NCBI GenBank assembly: GCA_044370695.1
Contig: JBILVB010000117.1
Span: 1-12,209 of the forward strand
Source: JBEIFW01 sp044370695
GTDB lineage: Bacteria; Actinomycetota; Acidimicrobiia; Acidimicrobiales; Ilumatobacteraceae
Reading direction: 5' to 3'
Length of the DNA: 12,209 bases
Shown: in pieces, positions 5,439-11,653 of the stretch
Numbering within the stretch: the first letter of the stretch is position 1
How the letters are laid out: the number at the start of each line of letters is the position of its first letter
Program-made: the position numbers and the translations under genes
The notes under the pieces: model-generated
Databases searched by the model: none
What the model was told of the DNA's origin: nothing
Seen by the model: the letters and a program-made list of their open reading frames with translations, nothing else

Positions 5439-6262
5439 ATCGTCAGGACCGCCGCGCCGAGCGGGGTTGCCGGATCGAACAGGTCGTCGATCACGTCGAA
5501 ATGATGGCGCCCGGGCACCTCGAGCACGGCCGGCGCCCGGTTCCCCGGCGTCGCCGACCACACGGCGGCGACGTCCCGGGACTGGCGGGCGAACTCGGCG
5601 GTGTCACCCTCCCCCCACGCCACCGTCACCTGAGCCCGATGCCGACGGCCGGCGAGCCGGGCCATCGGGCTGAGGCGCTCGGCCTCGGCCGGGCTGAGCC
5701 GCACGTCGTCGTTGATCGTCGTGAACACGATCGGAGCGAGGTCGTACACGCCCGACACGAGGATCAGGCCGGCCAGATGGTCGTCGCCGAGCGACACCAT
5801 CGCAGCGAGGTGTGCGCCGGCCGAGTGGCCGGTCAGATGCACTCGGGCGCGGTCGTGTCCGAGCGGAGCCGACCGCAGGAAGGCGGCGGCCCGGGCGCTC
5901 TGCTCGACCAGGTGTTCGAGCGGTGCGGCGGGGCACAGCGTGTAGTTCACGGACGCGAACGCCAAACCGGCCGCGTGGGCGCCCGGGGCCAGCAGGCAGC
6001 CGTCGTCGGCCGACAACCGGCGCCAGTACCCGCCGTGGAGGAACGCCACGAGTGGCGCCCCGGGCCGGGGTGCCGGGGCGTACCAGAGCCACTCGTCAGG
6101 GTGCTCGCCGTAGGCCAGCCGATGGTGCGCTACGAGGTCGCGCGCCGCTGCGCCGCGCTCGGCGTAACTGCGCACGACAGCGCCCAGATCGGGAATCGTG
6201 AACGACGGCTGATAGGCACGCTCGACCGTCGGGGCGTCCATGCCCCGGTAGACGGCGCTCAC
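5420..6262 (-). CDS. arylformamidase (kynurenine formamidase)-like alpha/beta hydrolase
   Basis: A 280-residue serine hydrolase. The motif HGGYW at 76-80 is the oxyanion-hole signature of the AFMID/BNA7 kind of kynurenine formamidase. The nucleophile is Ser147 in GHSAGAHL (145-152), and the likely acid and base are Asp220 (in WGEGD) and His254 (in RHHFDVID). The N-terminal part, ERAYQPSFTIPDL (14-26) and LAYGEHPDEWL (49-59), also matches that family. No other kynurenine pathway gene is present here, so a more general amide or ester hydrolase role is equally possible. The start is GTG 6262: the minus strand reads GTGTGAGC, so the upstream thioesterase stop overlaps it by 4 bases and translation is probably coupled. 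An in-frame ATG at 6241 is the alternative. It is the last gene of a three-gene unit. Confidence 0.85.
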   Translation of the reverse strand: MSAVYRGMDAPTVERAYQPSFTIPDLGAVVRSYAERGAAARDLVAHHRLAYGEHPDEWLWYAPAPRPGAPLVAFLHGGYWRRLSADDGCLLAPGAHAAGLAFASVNYTLCPAAPLEHLVEQSARAAAFLRSAPLGHDRARVHLTGHSAGAHLAAMVSLGDDHLAGLILVSGVYDLAPIVFTTINDDVRLSPAEAERLSPMARLAGRRHRAQVTVAWGEGDTAEFARQSRDVAAVWSATPGNRAPAVLEVPGRHHFDVIDDLFDPATPLGAAVLTMVRRPG

Positions 6263-6660
6263 ACCGGGCGCGGGATCACGGCGAACGACCCGGTGGCCGT
6301 CGCCACGAGTGCGCCTCGGGCGTCGGTGACCTCGGCCGCCAGGTGCACGATCCGCCGGCCGGCTTTCACGACCCGCACCTCGGCGGTCACCCGACCCGTG
6401 AACACCGGGGCGAGGTAGCGCAGTTGGATCTCGATGGTGGCGCACATCGACGAGTCGTCCAACACGCTCATGGTCGCCGCGCCCATGGCAGTGTCGACAA
6501 GGGCGAACACCACGGCGCCGTGGACGGTCCCGTGGGGGTTGAGGTGCCGGGCGTCGCAGTCGACGACTGCACCCGCCCGACCGGAACCCTTGTCCCCCTT
6601 TGCGATCGTGAAACCCAGTTGCTCCTGCAACCAGAACGTCGCCGGCGCCGCCTCGCTCAC
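6259..6660 (-). CDS. PaaI-type hotdog-fold thioesterase
   Basis: A 133-residue hotdog protein that would hydrolyse an acyl- or aryl-CoA thioester. The central motif NPHGTVHGAVVFALVDTA (41-58) is the PaaI/YbgC-like signature, with Asp56 as the probable catalytic acid and the His-Gly pair at 47-48 near the substrate carbonyl. The following strands, ATIEIQLRYLAPVF and the AEVRVVKAGRRI stretch, complete the fold. The GTG start at 6660 lies 7 bases after the upstream stop. Nearby in-frame ATG codons are absent, and the frame continues upstream only as shadow sequence. It is the middle gene of the unit with the epoxide-hydrolase-like and arylformamidase-like genes, which suggests release of an acid from a CoA intermediate or removal of dead-end CoA esters. 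The substrate is unknown. Confidence 0.9.
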   Translation of the reverse strand: MSEAAPATFWLQEQLGFTIAKGDKGSGRAGAVVDCDARHLNPHGTVHGAVVFALVDTAMGAATMSVLDDSSMCATIEIQLRYLAPVFTGRVTAEVRVVKAGRRIVHLAAEVTDARGALVATATGSFAVIPRPV

Positions 6661-6667
6661 GATCGCC

Positions 6668-7057
6668 TCAGGACTGCGGGGTGAGGGCGGCGAGCTGCTT
6701 GGTGTAGCTGGCCAGATCGAAGTAGTCCCGCCAGATCGCGATGCGACCGTCGTCGCCCACGACGAAGAACCCGGCGACGGGCAGTTCGAGCCATCCGCCG
6801 GCGAGCTCGAAGCGGTCGATCCGCTCGTTGGCCACGACGTTGCCCGCGGCGATCTGGCGCACGATGCGCCATTCGACGGTCTTCGCATCGCCGAGAAAAC
6901 GGCCCAGGACCGCCCGGGTGGCGTCGGCCCCGACGATCGGGGCCATCGGCATGTTCTCGTACGAGATGTCGTCGGCGACGTACGCCATCGCCGCATCGAT
7001 GTCCTTGCGCTCCAGGGCGCCGATGAAGGCGTCCACCACCGCTGCTGCCGTGCTCAT
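6668..7057 (-). CDS. limonene-1,2-epoxide hydrolase family (SnoaL-like fold) protein
   Basis: A 129-residue protein with the cystatin-like, NTF2-type fold. The family active site of limonene-1,2-epoxide hydrolase is complete. Tyr33 and Asn35 lie in the YENMPM segment. Arg79 and Asp81 lie in NERIDRF. Asp111 lies in IAIWRDYFDL and completes the Asp-Arg-Asp triad, with Trp109 conserved. This goes beyond general SnoaL or ketosteroid-isomerase likeness and supports epoxide hydrolysis, though the substrate is open. The first helix is shorter than in the Rhodococcus enzyme, which has about 149 residues. The start is ATG 7057, which sits 8 bases after a TACGGT -10 element, so the mRNA may be leaderless. 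It is the first gene of a unit followed by a thioesterase and a hydrolase, and it is divergent from the MaoC pair. Confidence 0.85.
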   Translation of the reverse strand: MSTAAAVVDAFIGALERKDIDAAMAYVADDISYENMPMAPIVGADATRAVLGRFLGDAKTVEWRIVRQIAAGNVVANERIDRFELAGGWLELPVAGFFVVGDDGRIAIWRDYFDLASYTKQLAALTPQS

Positions 7058-7065
7058 GGCCCTCG

Positions 7066-7071
7066 ACCGTA
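7066..7071 (-). promoter_or_regulatory. -10 element TACGGT for the epoxide-hydrolase-like gene
   Basis: On the minus strand TACGGT spans 7071-7066 and is followed by exactly 8 bases and then ATG 7057. With normal promoter spacing the transcript would begin at, or 1-2 bases before, the start codon, so a leaderless mRNA is likely. A GAGGG lies too close to the ATG to act well as a ribosome-binding site. Confidence 0.5.
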
Positions 7072-7114
7072 CCGCCCGGCGCTCCGGGGCCCGACACCGC
7101 CCGGAAGGTGCCGC

Positions 7115-7120
7115 TACGGT
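7115..7120 (+). promoter_or_regulatory. -10 element TACGGT for the MaoC pair
   Basis: TACGGT at 7115-7120 is followed by 8 bases and GTG 7129, the mirror image of the divergent gene. CCGACA at 7091-7096, 18 bases upstream, is a fair -35 match (TTGACA, 4 of 6). No ribosome-binding site lies between, which supports a leaderless transcript. The centre between the two -10 elements is near 7093, so the -35 regions overlap. Confidence 0.55.
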
Positions 7121-7128
7121 CCGCACCC

Positions 7129-7620
7129 GTGCCCGAGTCCCTCATCTCCGACGAGGTCCGTGCGCTCGTCGGCGAGCTCCTCGAGGAGCCCGTCACCGCC
7201 CGGATCACGGCCCGCGACGCGCAGCGCTATGCGTTGGCCGTCGACGACCTGAACCCCGTCTATTTCGATCGCGACGCCGCGCTGGCGGCCGGGTACCGCA
7301 CGCTGGTGGCCCCGCCGACGTTCGTCTCGCACGTCGTCGCGACGACCAAGAGCCTCGCCGAGCTGCGGGTGGACGGCATCTTCCGAGGCTCCTCGCGACT
7401 GCGCCTCGGGCTGCCCCGGGTCATGGCGGGGGGCGACGCCTGGGATTTCGTGGCGCCGGCCTACGTCGACGACGTGATCACCGCCGAGACCCGGCTGCAC
7501 TCGGTGACCGAGCACGAGGGCCGCAACGGTCGCTTCGTCACCTCGGTCGTCGAGACCACGTACACCAACGACCAGGGCGAGGTCGTCGCCCGGGTCCGGC
7601 GCACCGGGATCGCCCGATGA
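7129..7620 (+). CDS. MaoC-type hydratase, N-terminal (FAS1-like) half
   Basis: A 163-residue hotdog protein of the MaoC dehydratase N-terminal type, HadA-like or FAS1-like. The motif region reads AVDDLNPVYFD at 37-47: the Asp and Asn-Pro of R-hydratases are kept, but the usual catalytic His is Tyr45. That is normal for this half, which works with a second hotdog subunit. The later GYRTLVAPPTFVSHV (55-69) is also family-typical. With the next gene it would form a heterodimer that hydrates 2-enoyl-CoA or dehydrates hydroxyacyl-CoA, as in the ChsH1-ChsH2 and HadAB systems or the fused mesaconyl-C4-CoA hydratase. GTG 7129 is chosen because it follows a TACGGT promoter by 8 bases. GTG 7108 in the same frame would be cut off by that promoter. 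It overlaps the next gene as ATGA. Confidence 0.88.
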   Translation: MPESLISDEVRALVGELLEEPVTARITARDAQRYALAVDDLNPVYFDRDAALAAGYRTLVAPPTFVSHVVATTKSLAELRVDGIFRGSSRLRLGLPRVMAGGDAWDFVAPAYVDDVITAETRLHSVTEHEGRNGRFVTSVVETTYTNDQGEVVARVRRTGIAR

Positions 7621-8063
7621 GCACCGGAAACCATTCTGCGACCGACCGTTTCGTCGAGGACGTCGCCGTCGGCGACGAGCTTCCGGCCGTGGTGCGCACG
7701 GCGTCACGAGCCCAACTGTTCCTCTACAGCGCCGCCACCTGGAACCCGCACCGGATCCACTACGACCGCGAGTACGCCGCGGTCGAAGGGCACGCGGACG
7801 TCCTCGTCCACGGCCCGCTGCAGGGCGCGTGGCTCACCCAGTTCCTCACCGACTGGGCTGGCCCGAACGCCCGACTCGTGCGCGCCGAGTGGCAGCACCG
7901 CCGGCCAGCGTTCCCCGAGCGGGACTACACCTGGCAGGGGCGGATCACCGCCGTGGACCCCGCAAGCGGGGAGGTCACCGTCGAGGTCGCCGAACTCGAC
8001 GACGAGGGCGTGCGCTGCGTGCCCGGTACGGCGGTGATCCGCCTGCCGCATCGCCCGGTCTGA
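7617..8063 (+). CDS. MaoC-type hydratase, C-terminal half
   Basis: A 148-residue hotdog protein that pairs with the preceding gene product. The motif is YSAATWNPHRIHYD at 37-50, followed by VHGPLQGAWL. His45 and His48 are present, but the position of the usual catalytic Asp is Thr41. This R-I-H-Y-D form is known from the HTD2 and mesaconyl-C4-CoA hydratase group rather than from classical R-specific hydratases. The two halves therefore lack opposite members of the classical Asp/His pair, which suggests a composite active site. ATG 7617 overlaps the previous stop as ATGA, so translation is coupled. Possible roles include beta-oxidation of a branched or cyclic acyl chain; supply of (R)-3-hydroxyacyl-CoA to the PHA synthase is a weaker possibility. 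The 3' end is 11 bases from the EthD gene. Confidence 0.87.
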   Translation: MSTGNHSATDRFVEDVAVGDELPAVVRTASRAQLFLYSAATWNPHRIHYDREYAAVEGHADVLVHGPLQGAWLTQFLTDWAGPNARLVRAEWQHRRPAFPERDYTWQGRITAVDPASGEVTVEVAELDDEGVRCVPGTAVIRLPHRPV

Positions 8064-8081
8064 GCGCCGGCGCGTCAGATC
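8057..8081. terminator. hairpin pairing the MaoC and EthD-gene stop codons
   Basis: TCTGA (8059-8063) pairs with TCAGA (8075-8079), and inside it CGC (8065-8067) pairs with GCG (8072-8074), leaving one bulged G and a 4-base loop. G-C and G-T pairs extend it to 8057-8081. The facing TGA stops at 8061-8063 and 8077-8075 lie in the stem. The core GCGCCGGCGC (8064-8073) is also a palindrome. It fits a compact bidirectional terminator, without a T-run. Confidence 0.45.
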
Positions 8082-8650
8082 ACGATCTCGAGTTCGCACT
8101 CGACACGGTCGAGGTGGCGCAGGTCGACGAACGCCGCGGCGTCGGCGCTGACGACGGCCTGGCCCTCGGGGCCGTCGAAGAACCGCTCCCGCAGGTCGGC
8201 CTCGGTCGGAAAGCCGCACAGGCTGAACCCGTCGTGGCCCAGCGCGGCGGGTGATCCACCGGCGGCGACGGTCCACTGCACGTAGTCATCCATGCCCGCG
8301 TGGTGCCGCAACGCCTTCGGGCCGTGGGAGTCGCGCCAGTGGTCGTCGAAGGCGGCGAGGCCCATCCCCGGGCGCACCCGGACTCCGAACACCACGACGA
8401 TGCCGCGCACCGTGCCGCGTTCGCGTGGCCCACGCCGGCTCATCTGACGGCTCGAGCCCCGGTACAGCGCCACGTCCGCCAGCGCCGCCAGGTCGGCCGG
8501 CTCCAGCCCGGCGGCGCGGACCGCCCCGGCGTAGGCGCCCGGCGGTCGCCCGGGCAGCGCCCGGTACACCTCGAGCAGCGTGGCCCGCTCCGCCAGCGCC
8601 ACCACGGCCGCGGGCTCGGGAGCCCGGGAGCACAGGGCCATCAGTTCCAT
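8075..8650 (-). CDS. EthD-domain protein
   Basis: 191 residues. The C-terminal half is an EthD-type dimeric alpha/beta barrel: VVVFGVRVRPGM leads into FDDHWRDSHGP (101-111), followed by DDYVQWTV (121-128) and a C-terminal strand. EthD-domain proteins accompany oxidative degradation genes and some act as decarboxylases, but their role is often unclear. The N-terminal 80 residues have no EthD motif and may be a degenerate first copy of the fold. ATG 8650 is chosen because AGAGG lies 8 bases before it. ATG 8656 and GTG 8659 are in frame, and both overlap the stop of the LldD gene (TGA 8658-8656). It is the last gene of the right-hand minus-strand run, so it is probably co-transcribed with lldD. 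The function is not assigned beyond the domain. Confidence 0.75.
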   Translation of the reverse strand: MELMALCSRAPEPAAVVALAERATLLEVYRALPGRPPGAYAGAVRAAGLEPADLAALADVALYRGSSRQMSRRGPRERGTVRGIVVVFGVRVRPGMGLAAFDDHWRDSHGPKALRHHAGMDDYVQWTVAAGGSPAALGHDGFSLCGFPTEADLRERFFDGPEGQAVVSADAAAFVDLRHLDRVECELEIVI

Positions 8651-8655
8651 CGTCA

Positions 8656-9876
8656 TCACCTCTCGGGGAGCTCGACGCAGCTGCGGTCGAGGCCGGCCGT
8701 CTCGGTCACGCCCAACAGCTGCAAGGTGCGCGTGTAGCCCGTGCGCAGGATCTCGATCGAGCGTGCCACCCCGTCCTCACCGGCGGCCATCAGGCCGTAC
8801 AGGTACGGGCGGCCCACGAGCACCGCCCGGGCCCCGAGGGCGACGGCGGCGGCGATGTCGGCACCGCTGCGCACCCCGCCGTCGACGAGCACCTCGACCT
8901 GCGACCCGACCGCGTCGACGACGGCGGGCAGCACCTCGATCGGCGTGACGGCCCGGTCGAGCTGGCGACCCCCGTGGTTGGACACGACGATCCCGTCGAC
9001 GCCGAGCCCGGCCACGGCGCGGGCGTCGGCCATGGTCTGGATCCCCTTCACGACCACGGGGCCGTCCCACTCGTCGCGCAGCCAGGCGATGTCGTCCAGC
9101 GTGACCGACGGGTCGAAGGTGGCGTTGATCAGCTCGGCCGGCGAACCGCCGGGCCCGCCCAGCGTGGCGAACGACGGGGGCTCGGTCGTCAGGAAGTCGA
9201 ACCACCACGCCGGCCGGCGTGCGGCATCGATCACGGTGCGCGCCGTGAGTTGCGGTGGCAGCGTCATCCCGTTGCGCACGTCGCGCAACCGGGCTCCGGC
9301 GACGGGGACGTCGACGGTGAGCACCAGCACCTCGAACCCGCCGGCGCGCACCCGGGCCAGCAGTTCCTGGCTGCGGGCCCGGTCCTTCCAGACGTACAGC
9401 TGGAACCACCGCCGCACCCCGGGCACCGCCTTGGCCAGATCCTCCGGGGACGTGGTCCCCACGGTCGACAGCGCGTACGGCACGCCGGCCCGCTCGGCGG
9501 CACGGGCCACGGCGACCTCGCCGGCGGTGTGCATCAGCCGGGTGAAGCCCGTGGGCGCGAGCACCAACGGGAACGGCACCGACCGACCGAGCACGGTGGT
9601 CGACGGGTCGACGTGCGACACGTCGCGCAACACCCGCGGGTGGAACACCATGCGTTCGAACGCCGCGCGGGAGCGAGCGAGCGACACCTCCGACTCGGCC
9701 CCGCCGTCGGTGTAGTCGAACGCCGCCCTCGGGGCGCGCCGCCCGGCCAGCGCCCGGAGGTCCTCGATCGTGACCGCGCGGGCGAGCCGGCGGGCCCGGC
9801 GCGAACCGGCCGGCCGAGAAAGCCGCAGCAGCGGTCGCAGCTCGGCCGGGCGAGGAAGCCGCCGGGGCGGCGTCAC
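8656..9876 (-). CDS. lldD: FMN-dependent L-lactate/2-hydroxyacid dehydrogenase, LldD2-like
   Basis: A 406-residue FMN enzyme of the lactate-dehydrogenase/glycolate-oxidase family. It oxidises an L-2-hydroxyacid to the 2-oxoacid and passes electrons to quinone or oxygen. The active site is intact: Tyr55 (in FDYTDGGAE), Tyr161 (in QLYVWKDR), Asp189 (in TVDVPVAGARLR), Lys277 (in VVVKGIQ), His301 and Arg304 in SNHGGRQLD (299-307), and DGGVRSGAD (332-340). From memory it is collinear with mycobacterial LldD2 (Rv1872c), including the N-terminal PRP-ELRPLLRLSRP and LTTEPPSFATL segments, and is much less like the mycofactocin enzyme MftD. That N-terminal match supports GTG 9876, which lies 7 bases after the upstream stop. 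The substrate may be lactate or a longer hydroxyacid from this operon. The stop overlaps the region used for the EthD gene start. Confidence 0.9.
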   Translation of the reverse strand: MTPPRRLPRPAELRPLLRLSRPAGSRRARRLARAVTIEDLRALAGRRAPRAAFDYTDGGAESEVSLARSRAAFERMVFHPRVLRDVSHVDPSTTVLGRSVPFPLVLAPTGFTRLMHTAGEVAVARAAERAGVPYALSTVGTTSPEDLAKAVPGVRRWFQLYVWKDRARSQELLARVRAGGFEVLVLTVDVPVAGARLRDVRNGMTLPPQLTARTVIDAARRPAWWFDFLTTEPPSFATLGGPGGSPAELINATFDPSVTLDDIAWLRDEWDGPVVVKGIQTMADARAVAGLGVDGIVVSNHGGRQLDRAVTPIEVLPAVVDAVGSQVEVLVDGGVRSGADIAAAVALGARAVLVGRPYLYGLMAAGEDGVARSIEILRTGYTRTLQLLGVTETAGLDRSCVELPER

Positions 9877-9883
9877 GACGGGT

Positions 9884-10693
9884 TCAGCGCCCCTTGAACT
9901 GCGGCGTGCGCTTCTCCATGAACGCCGAGACACCCTCGCGGAAGTCCTCGGTGCGCATGAGCGGCAACAGCTGGAGGAACACGTGGTGGACGTTCTGCTC
10001 GAAGGTCTCGGTCTCGGCTGCCCGCATCATGCGCTTGATCGCCCGCACGGCGAGCGGCGCGTTGGCGGCGACCTCGCCGGCGAGTCCCGCCACGAACTCC
10101 CCGAGCTCCTCGTCGGGCACGACGTGGTTGACGATGCCGATCTCGAGCGACTGCGCCGCGGTCAAGGTGCGCCCGGTGAACGCGATCTCGGCTGCCTTCG
10201 CGTAGCCGATCATGCGGGGCAGCAACCAGGTGCCGCCCGACTCCGGGAGGATCCCGCGCTTGGCGAATCCCGGGTTGAGCTTGGCCGACGACGCGGCCAC
10301 CCGCAGGTCGCACCCGAGCGCGAGATCGAGCCCGTAGCCCGCCGCCCCGCCGTTGAGGGCGCAGATCGTCGGCGTGTCGAGGTTGTGCAGCACCGTCGGC
10401 GGGGTGGAGCGCAGGTCGAGCTCACCGGGGTTCGAGTCGAGCGACCCGAGGTTGCCCAGGCCCCCCTTGGGCCCGGCCATCTGTGCGGCGAGGTCGAGAC
10501 CGGCGCAGAACGCACGCCCGGCGCCCGTCAGGACGATCACGCGCACCTCTCGGTCGCGATCGGCCTCGATGAGGCGGTCCGACAGTGCGTCGAGCATCGG
10601 GCCCGAGATGGTGTTCATGCGCCCCGGCGCGTTGAGCGTGATGGTGGCGATGTGGTCGGCGACGTCGTAGAGGACCTCGTCGGTCGTGGTCAT
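9884..10693 (-). CDS. enoyl-CoA hydratase/isomerase (crotonase) family protein
   Basis: A 269-residue crotonase-fold enzyme acting on an acyl-CoA. The oxyanion-hole loop AFCAGLDL (61-68) and the CALNGGAAGYGLDLALGCD segment (111-129) are clear. The classical glutamates of rat enoyl-CoA hydratase (Glu144, Glu164) are replaced by Asp123 and Gly142, but Glu151 in GILPESGGTW (147-156) is at a position used by several crotonases that start PE-GG. Isomerase, hydrolase or atypical hydratase activity is therefore possible. The C-terminus ends RTPQFKGR, a common crotonase ending. ATG 10693 has a strong AGGGGGGAG site. The gene starts 30 bases after the OCD-family stop and is 7 bases before lldD. A weak -10-like TAGCGT (10726-10721) at the OCD stop could give an internal promoter. 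Confidence 0.92.
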   Translation of the reverse strand: MTTTDEVLYDVADHIATITLNAPGRMNTISGPMLDALSDRLIEADRDREVRVIVLTGAGRAFCAGLDLAAQMAGPKGGLGNLGSLDSNPGELDLRSTPPTVLHNLDTPTICALNGGAAGYGLDLALGCDLRVAASSAKLNPGFAKRGILPESGGTWLLPRMIGYAKAAEIAFTGRTLTAAQSLEIGIVNHVVPDEELGEFVAGLAGEVAANAPLAVRAIKRMMRAAETETFEQNVHHVFLQLLPLMRTEDFREGVSAFMEKRTPQFKGR

Positions 10694-10720
10694 GGCTCCC
10701 CCCTGGGCTCGTGCCGCGCC

Positions 10721-10726
10721 ACGCTA
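10721..10726 (-). promoter_or_regulatory. possible internal -10 element TAGCGT
   Basis: On the minus strand TAGCGT (10726-10721) includes the stop codon of the OCD-family gene and fits TANNNT. It lies 27 bases before ATG 10693, a spacing close to that of the TauD promoter. No -35 match is visible, so this is weak. Confidence 0.2.
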
Positions 10727-11653
10727 CGACACGGCGAGCAACCCGGCCCGTTGCGCCGCGAGGCGGGCCACGGCGAGGTCCTCGACGGCGAGGCCGACGC
10801 TCTTGAACACCGTCACCTCGCGGTCGTCACGGCGGGCGACCCGTCCGGCGACGACGTCGGCGAGATCGCCTGCCACCCGGTCCCAGGACCAGCCGTCCCG
10901 GACCGCCTGGATCAGCTCACCGGCTTCCTCGGCCGCGGCGACCCGGTCGTCGACCACCACCGTCGCCCGGCGCACGAGCGCCCCGTCGAGCTCGCGCCGC
11001 TCGGGCCGGTAGACCCCGACGGCGTTGAGGTGGGCGCCCGCACGGACCGCATCGGTCACCACGACGGGCTCCGGGCTCGAGGTGCAGGTGCAGATGACGT
11101 CGGCCGCCGAGCCCGCTGCCGCCGGCACGAGCCGTTCGCCGGGCACCGGCCGCCGGGCGACCACCACCGGCTCGAGTTCCGGCCGGCACGCCCGGAACGC
11201 CGCCAGGTGCGCGAGCCCCTGCGGCCCGGCCCCGAACACCGCGAGCGTGCGGGCGTCGCGGCGAGCGAGGTGCCGCGTGGCGAGCACCGAGGCCGCCGGC
11301 GTGCGCAGCAGCGTGAGCGCCGCCCCGTCGAGCAGCGCGACGGGCCGACCCCGCTCGCCGTCGATCAACACGTAGATCCCCTGGATCACCGGCTCACGGC
11401 GCGCGGCGTTCGCGGGCTGGACGGCGACCAGCTTCACGCCGGCCACCCCGCCGAGTGCGGCCGGCATCACCAGCACATCGGCTCCACCTGCAGCGAGGCC
11501 GGTGCGCAACGGCTGGGGCCGGTACGCCCCGAACACCTCGGCCAGCGCGGCCACGGCGTCCGCCCACGCCACGAGGGCTCGGATCGCGGCGCCCCCGAGC
11601 ATCGGGAGCGTCGAGGGGGCGACGGGCACCGGCGGCGGCGGCACCGTCGTCAT
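10724..11653 (-). CDS. ornithine cyclodeaminase/mu-crystallin family protein
   Basis: A 309-residue NAD(P)-dependent enzyme of the OCD/mu-crystallin family, which includes ornithine cyclodeaminase, alanine dehydrogenase and 1-pyrroline-2-carboxylate reductase. The Rossmann loop is VFGAGPQG (139-146). Lys74 (in GVKLVAV) and Arg117 (in LLRTPAASVLAT) match substrate-binding residues of the family. HLNAVGVYRPERREL (208-222) and TVFKSVGLAVEDLA (281-294) are the usual C-terminal signatures. The start ATG 11653 overlaps the stop of the proline-racemase-family gene as ATGA. That pairing is known from hydroxyproline and proline degradation, where an OCD-family reductase converts 1-pyrroline-2-carboxylate to proline, so this role is favoured. 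The frame is open further upstream to 11827, but that is shadow sequence of the neighbouring gene. Confidence 0.9.
   Translation of the reverse strand: MTTVPPPPVPVAPSTLPMLGGAAIRALVAWADAVAALAEVFGAYRPQPLRTGLAAGGADVLVMPAALGGVAGVKLVAVQPANAARREPVIQGIYVLIDGERGRPVALLDGAALTLLRTPAASVLATRHLARRDARTLAVFGAGPQGLAHLAAFRACRPELEPVVVARRPVPGERLVPAAAGSAADVICTCTSSPEPVVVTDAVRAGAHLNAVGVYRPERRELDGALVRRATVVVDDRVAAAEEAGELIQAVRDGWSWDRVAGDLADVVAGRVARRDDREVTVFKSVGLAVEDLAVARLAAQRAGLLAVS

Noticed and set aside
5501..6418. Open frame of 305 codons on the plus strand
   Set aside because: Antisense to the arylformamidase-like and thioesterase genes, both of which carry complete motifs.
6741..8063. One 440-codon frame joining the second MaoC half to upstream sequence
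   Set aside because: The part before 7617 is out of frame with the first MaoC gene and has no motif. ATG 7617 in the ATGA overlap is the natural start.
8656..9876. Mycofactocin system enzyme MftD
   Set aside because: The protein follows the LldD2 pattern through its whole length, and no mycofactocin genes are present.
8251..9897. Open frame of 548 codons on the plus strand
   Set aside because: Antisense shadow of the EthD and LldD2-like genes. No domain or motif is visible.
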